Shown piece after piece: positions 63,003 through 64,000 of a stretch of DNA of 64,000 nt; the first letter of the stretch is position 1; the number at the start of each line of letters is the position of its first letter. The stretch is from the NCBI GenBank assembly GCA_030145845.1, contig JAIXHJ010000003.1, positions 310,426 through 374,425 of the forward strand, given 5' to 3'. Under the pieces are notes generated by a model. It was not told where the DNA came from and ran no database searches. It saw only the letters and a program-made list of their open reading frames with translations. A program made the position numbers and the translations under genes. The DNA comes from Pseudomonadota bacterium. GTDB taxonomy: Bacteria; Pseudomonadota; Gammaproteobacteria; Pseudomonadales; Oceanobacteraceae.

Positions 63003-63727
63003 AAGTGGATGAACAACAGCTGCACGCGTTTCTCGATGGTGAACTGGCAGCGGCGGAACGCCGTCAGGTGCAGGAATATCTGGACGCCCATCCGCACGAA
63101 GCCGCCCGGATCGCGCAGTTCCGTGCCGATGCGGAAACTCTGCGTCAGACCATGCTCAGCCTGCCGCCGGAGCCGGCCACGCTGTTTTCCCCGGCGGCTG
63201 TACGGCGCAGCCTGAGGCATCAGCGCCGCCAGCGTTATGCATCGGTGGCGATGCTGTTACTGGCGGTCAGTCTGGGCTGGGGGGGAGGCTGGCTGTGGCA
63301 TCAGCCGCCTTCTGTGCCGGCTGAACTGCCGATGCGGGATGCGCTGGAAGCCTACCGCTTATTCAGCAACGAGCCGGTGGCGCACACCGGTCAGCAGCAG
63401 TTGAGCGACTGGTTCCGTCAGTATTTCAGTGGCGCGGCCCTGCCACCCCTGCTGGAGGATTACGGCCTGCAGCGTGCCGGTGCCGAACTGATGGCAACCG
63501 CCGACGGGCCGGCGGCGATGGTGCTGTACCGTGGCTCTGGTGGTGAGACGCTGGTGTATTTTGTCCGTCCGGGCAACCGCCATCAGCCACTGCCACAGGG
63601 GCAGCGAGAGGAAGGTGCACTGCTGGCGCGTTACTGGTCGGACGGGCGCTTCAATTACGCGCTGGTCAGCCCGTCAGACAGTCCGCTGGTGCCGGTGCCT
63701 GGTCCGTTCGGTGGCGCCACTCTGTAA
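62999..63727 (+). CDS. Transmembrane anti-sigma factor
   Basis: A 242-aa protein with a short N-terminal cytoplasmic anti-sigma domain (MKVDEQQLHAFLDGELAAAE through about 70), one membrane helix (about 80-98, YASVAMLLLAVSLGWGGGWL) and a periplasmic domain of about 140 residues. The zinc-binding HxxxCxxC motif of ZAS anti-sigma factors is absent. It is coupled to the sigma gene by a 4-nt overlap. It probably sequesters the sigma factor at the membrane until an envelope, perhaps oxidative, signal is received. Confidence 0.87.
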   Translation: MKVDEQQLHAFLDGELAAAERRQVQEYLDAHPHEAARIAQFRADAETLRQTMLSLPPEPATLFSPAAVRRSLRHQRRQRYASVAMLLLAVSLGWGGGWLWHQPPSVPAELPMRDALEAYRLFSNEPVAHTGQQQLSDWFRQYFSGAALPPLLEDYGLQRAGAELMATADGPAAMVLYRGSGGETLVYFVRPGNRHQPLPQGQREEGALLARYWSDGRFNYALVSPSDSPLVPVPGPFGGATL

Positions 63728-63734
63728 GTCGGCA

Positions 63735-64000
63735 TCAGCCCTGCCGGTTCAGCTGCTGTGACAGTTTGCTGAGGACACTGAAGGCCGTTTCCAGCTCTTC
63801 CCGCGTTAATCCCCGGGCGTGTTCCTGCGCCCAGGGTATCTGTTTTTCATCCAGCCGTGCATAGGCGTCCTTGCCTGCGGCAGTCAGATTAACCAGCTTC
63901 GCCCGTTTATGACGCGGGTTTTCCACCAGTTCCAGCAGGCCGTCTGCCACCATGCTGTCGACCAGACGCTGGGTCGCCTGCCGGCTCTGGCCCATATAAC
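63735..64000 (-). CDS. MarR-family regulator (5' part beyond the window)
   Basis: The C-terminal half of a MarR-type winged-helix protein: the recognition helix region MGQSRQATQRLVDSMVADGL, the wing ENPRHKRAKLVNLTAAGKDA and a C-terminal dimerisation helix. The frame is still open at the window edge (a Tyr codon precedes the first visible Met), so the true start lies beyond 64000. It is convergent with the anti-sigma gene (7 nt between stops). Confidence 0.85.
   Translation of the reverse strand, partial: YMGQSRQATQRLVDSMVADGLLELVENPRHKRAKLVNLTAAGKDAYARLDEKQIPWAQEHARGLTREELETAFSVLSKLSQQLNRQG

Overview
The window reads as a chromosomal segment of a gammaproteobacterium, probably a free-living aquatic or marine one near the Oceanospirillales/Pseudomonadales. 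The evidence is the gene order hemA-prfA-prmC-moeB with a divergent TPR lipoprotein, the block rsmI/lpoA/yraN/diaA beside rnpB, mltF divergent from purL, and the presence of nhaD, efpL (yeiP), a PilU-type ATPase and a type I sulfide:quinone oxidoreductase. Most of the window is compact, G+C-rich core genome. The assignment is by synteny and family recognition, not by database search.

Layout. 1-6.5 kb: TPR lipoprotein, haem and translation-termination operon, MoeB-like E1 enzyme, sqr. 6.6-15.3 kb: diaA, then a BlaI/M56-peptidase/TonB-receptor cassette inserted into the diaA-yraN-lpoA-rsmI block, then rnpB with tandem copies of its own 3' end and terminator. 15.3-20.3 kb: FG-GAP repeat lipoprotein divergent from a 7TM hybrid kinase and its NarL-type regulator. 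20.4-36.5 kb: metabolic and housekeeping genes (cfa, tilS, nhaD, ybiT, semiSWEET, efpL, cvfB, ppiC, upp-uraA, a GH13_18 phosphorylase). 36.5-52.1 kb: a MITE-like element, leuA divergent from an Lrp-type regulator, a histidine kinase, yciH, kefF-kefC, an orphan ExbB-like protein, tadA, mltF, purL. 52.1-58.6 kb: an A+T-richer accessory island (long palindromic element, parDE, transposase remnant, 1526-aa nuclease-STAND NTPase, a small membrane ORF). 58.6-64 kb: PilU-type ATPase, a SHOCT-domain protein behind a striking double palindrome, and a catalase-like/cytochrome b561 pair divergent from an ECF sigma/anti-sigma pair that appear to share one ECF promoter motif on both strands.

The best candidates for undescribed biology are: (1) the 1526-residue protein at 53278-57858, with a Cap4-like PD-(D/E)xK N-terminus, a STAND-type P-loop module and a long helical C-terminus, very probably an Avs-like single-gene antiphage system; (2) the BlaI/M56/TonB-receptor cassette, whose M56 protein has a His/Cys-rich predicted periplasmic loop and whose receptor plug has a His-Gly-His motif, suggesting metal-sensed repressor cleavage controlling an outer-membrane receptor; (3) the mirrored ECF promoters at 62383-62442. 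All functions are inferred from sequence reading alone.
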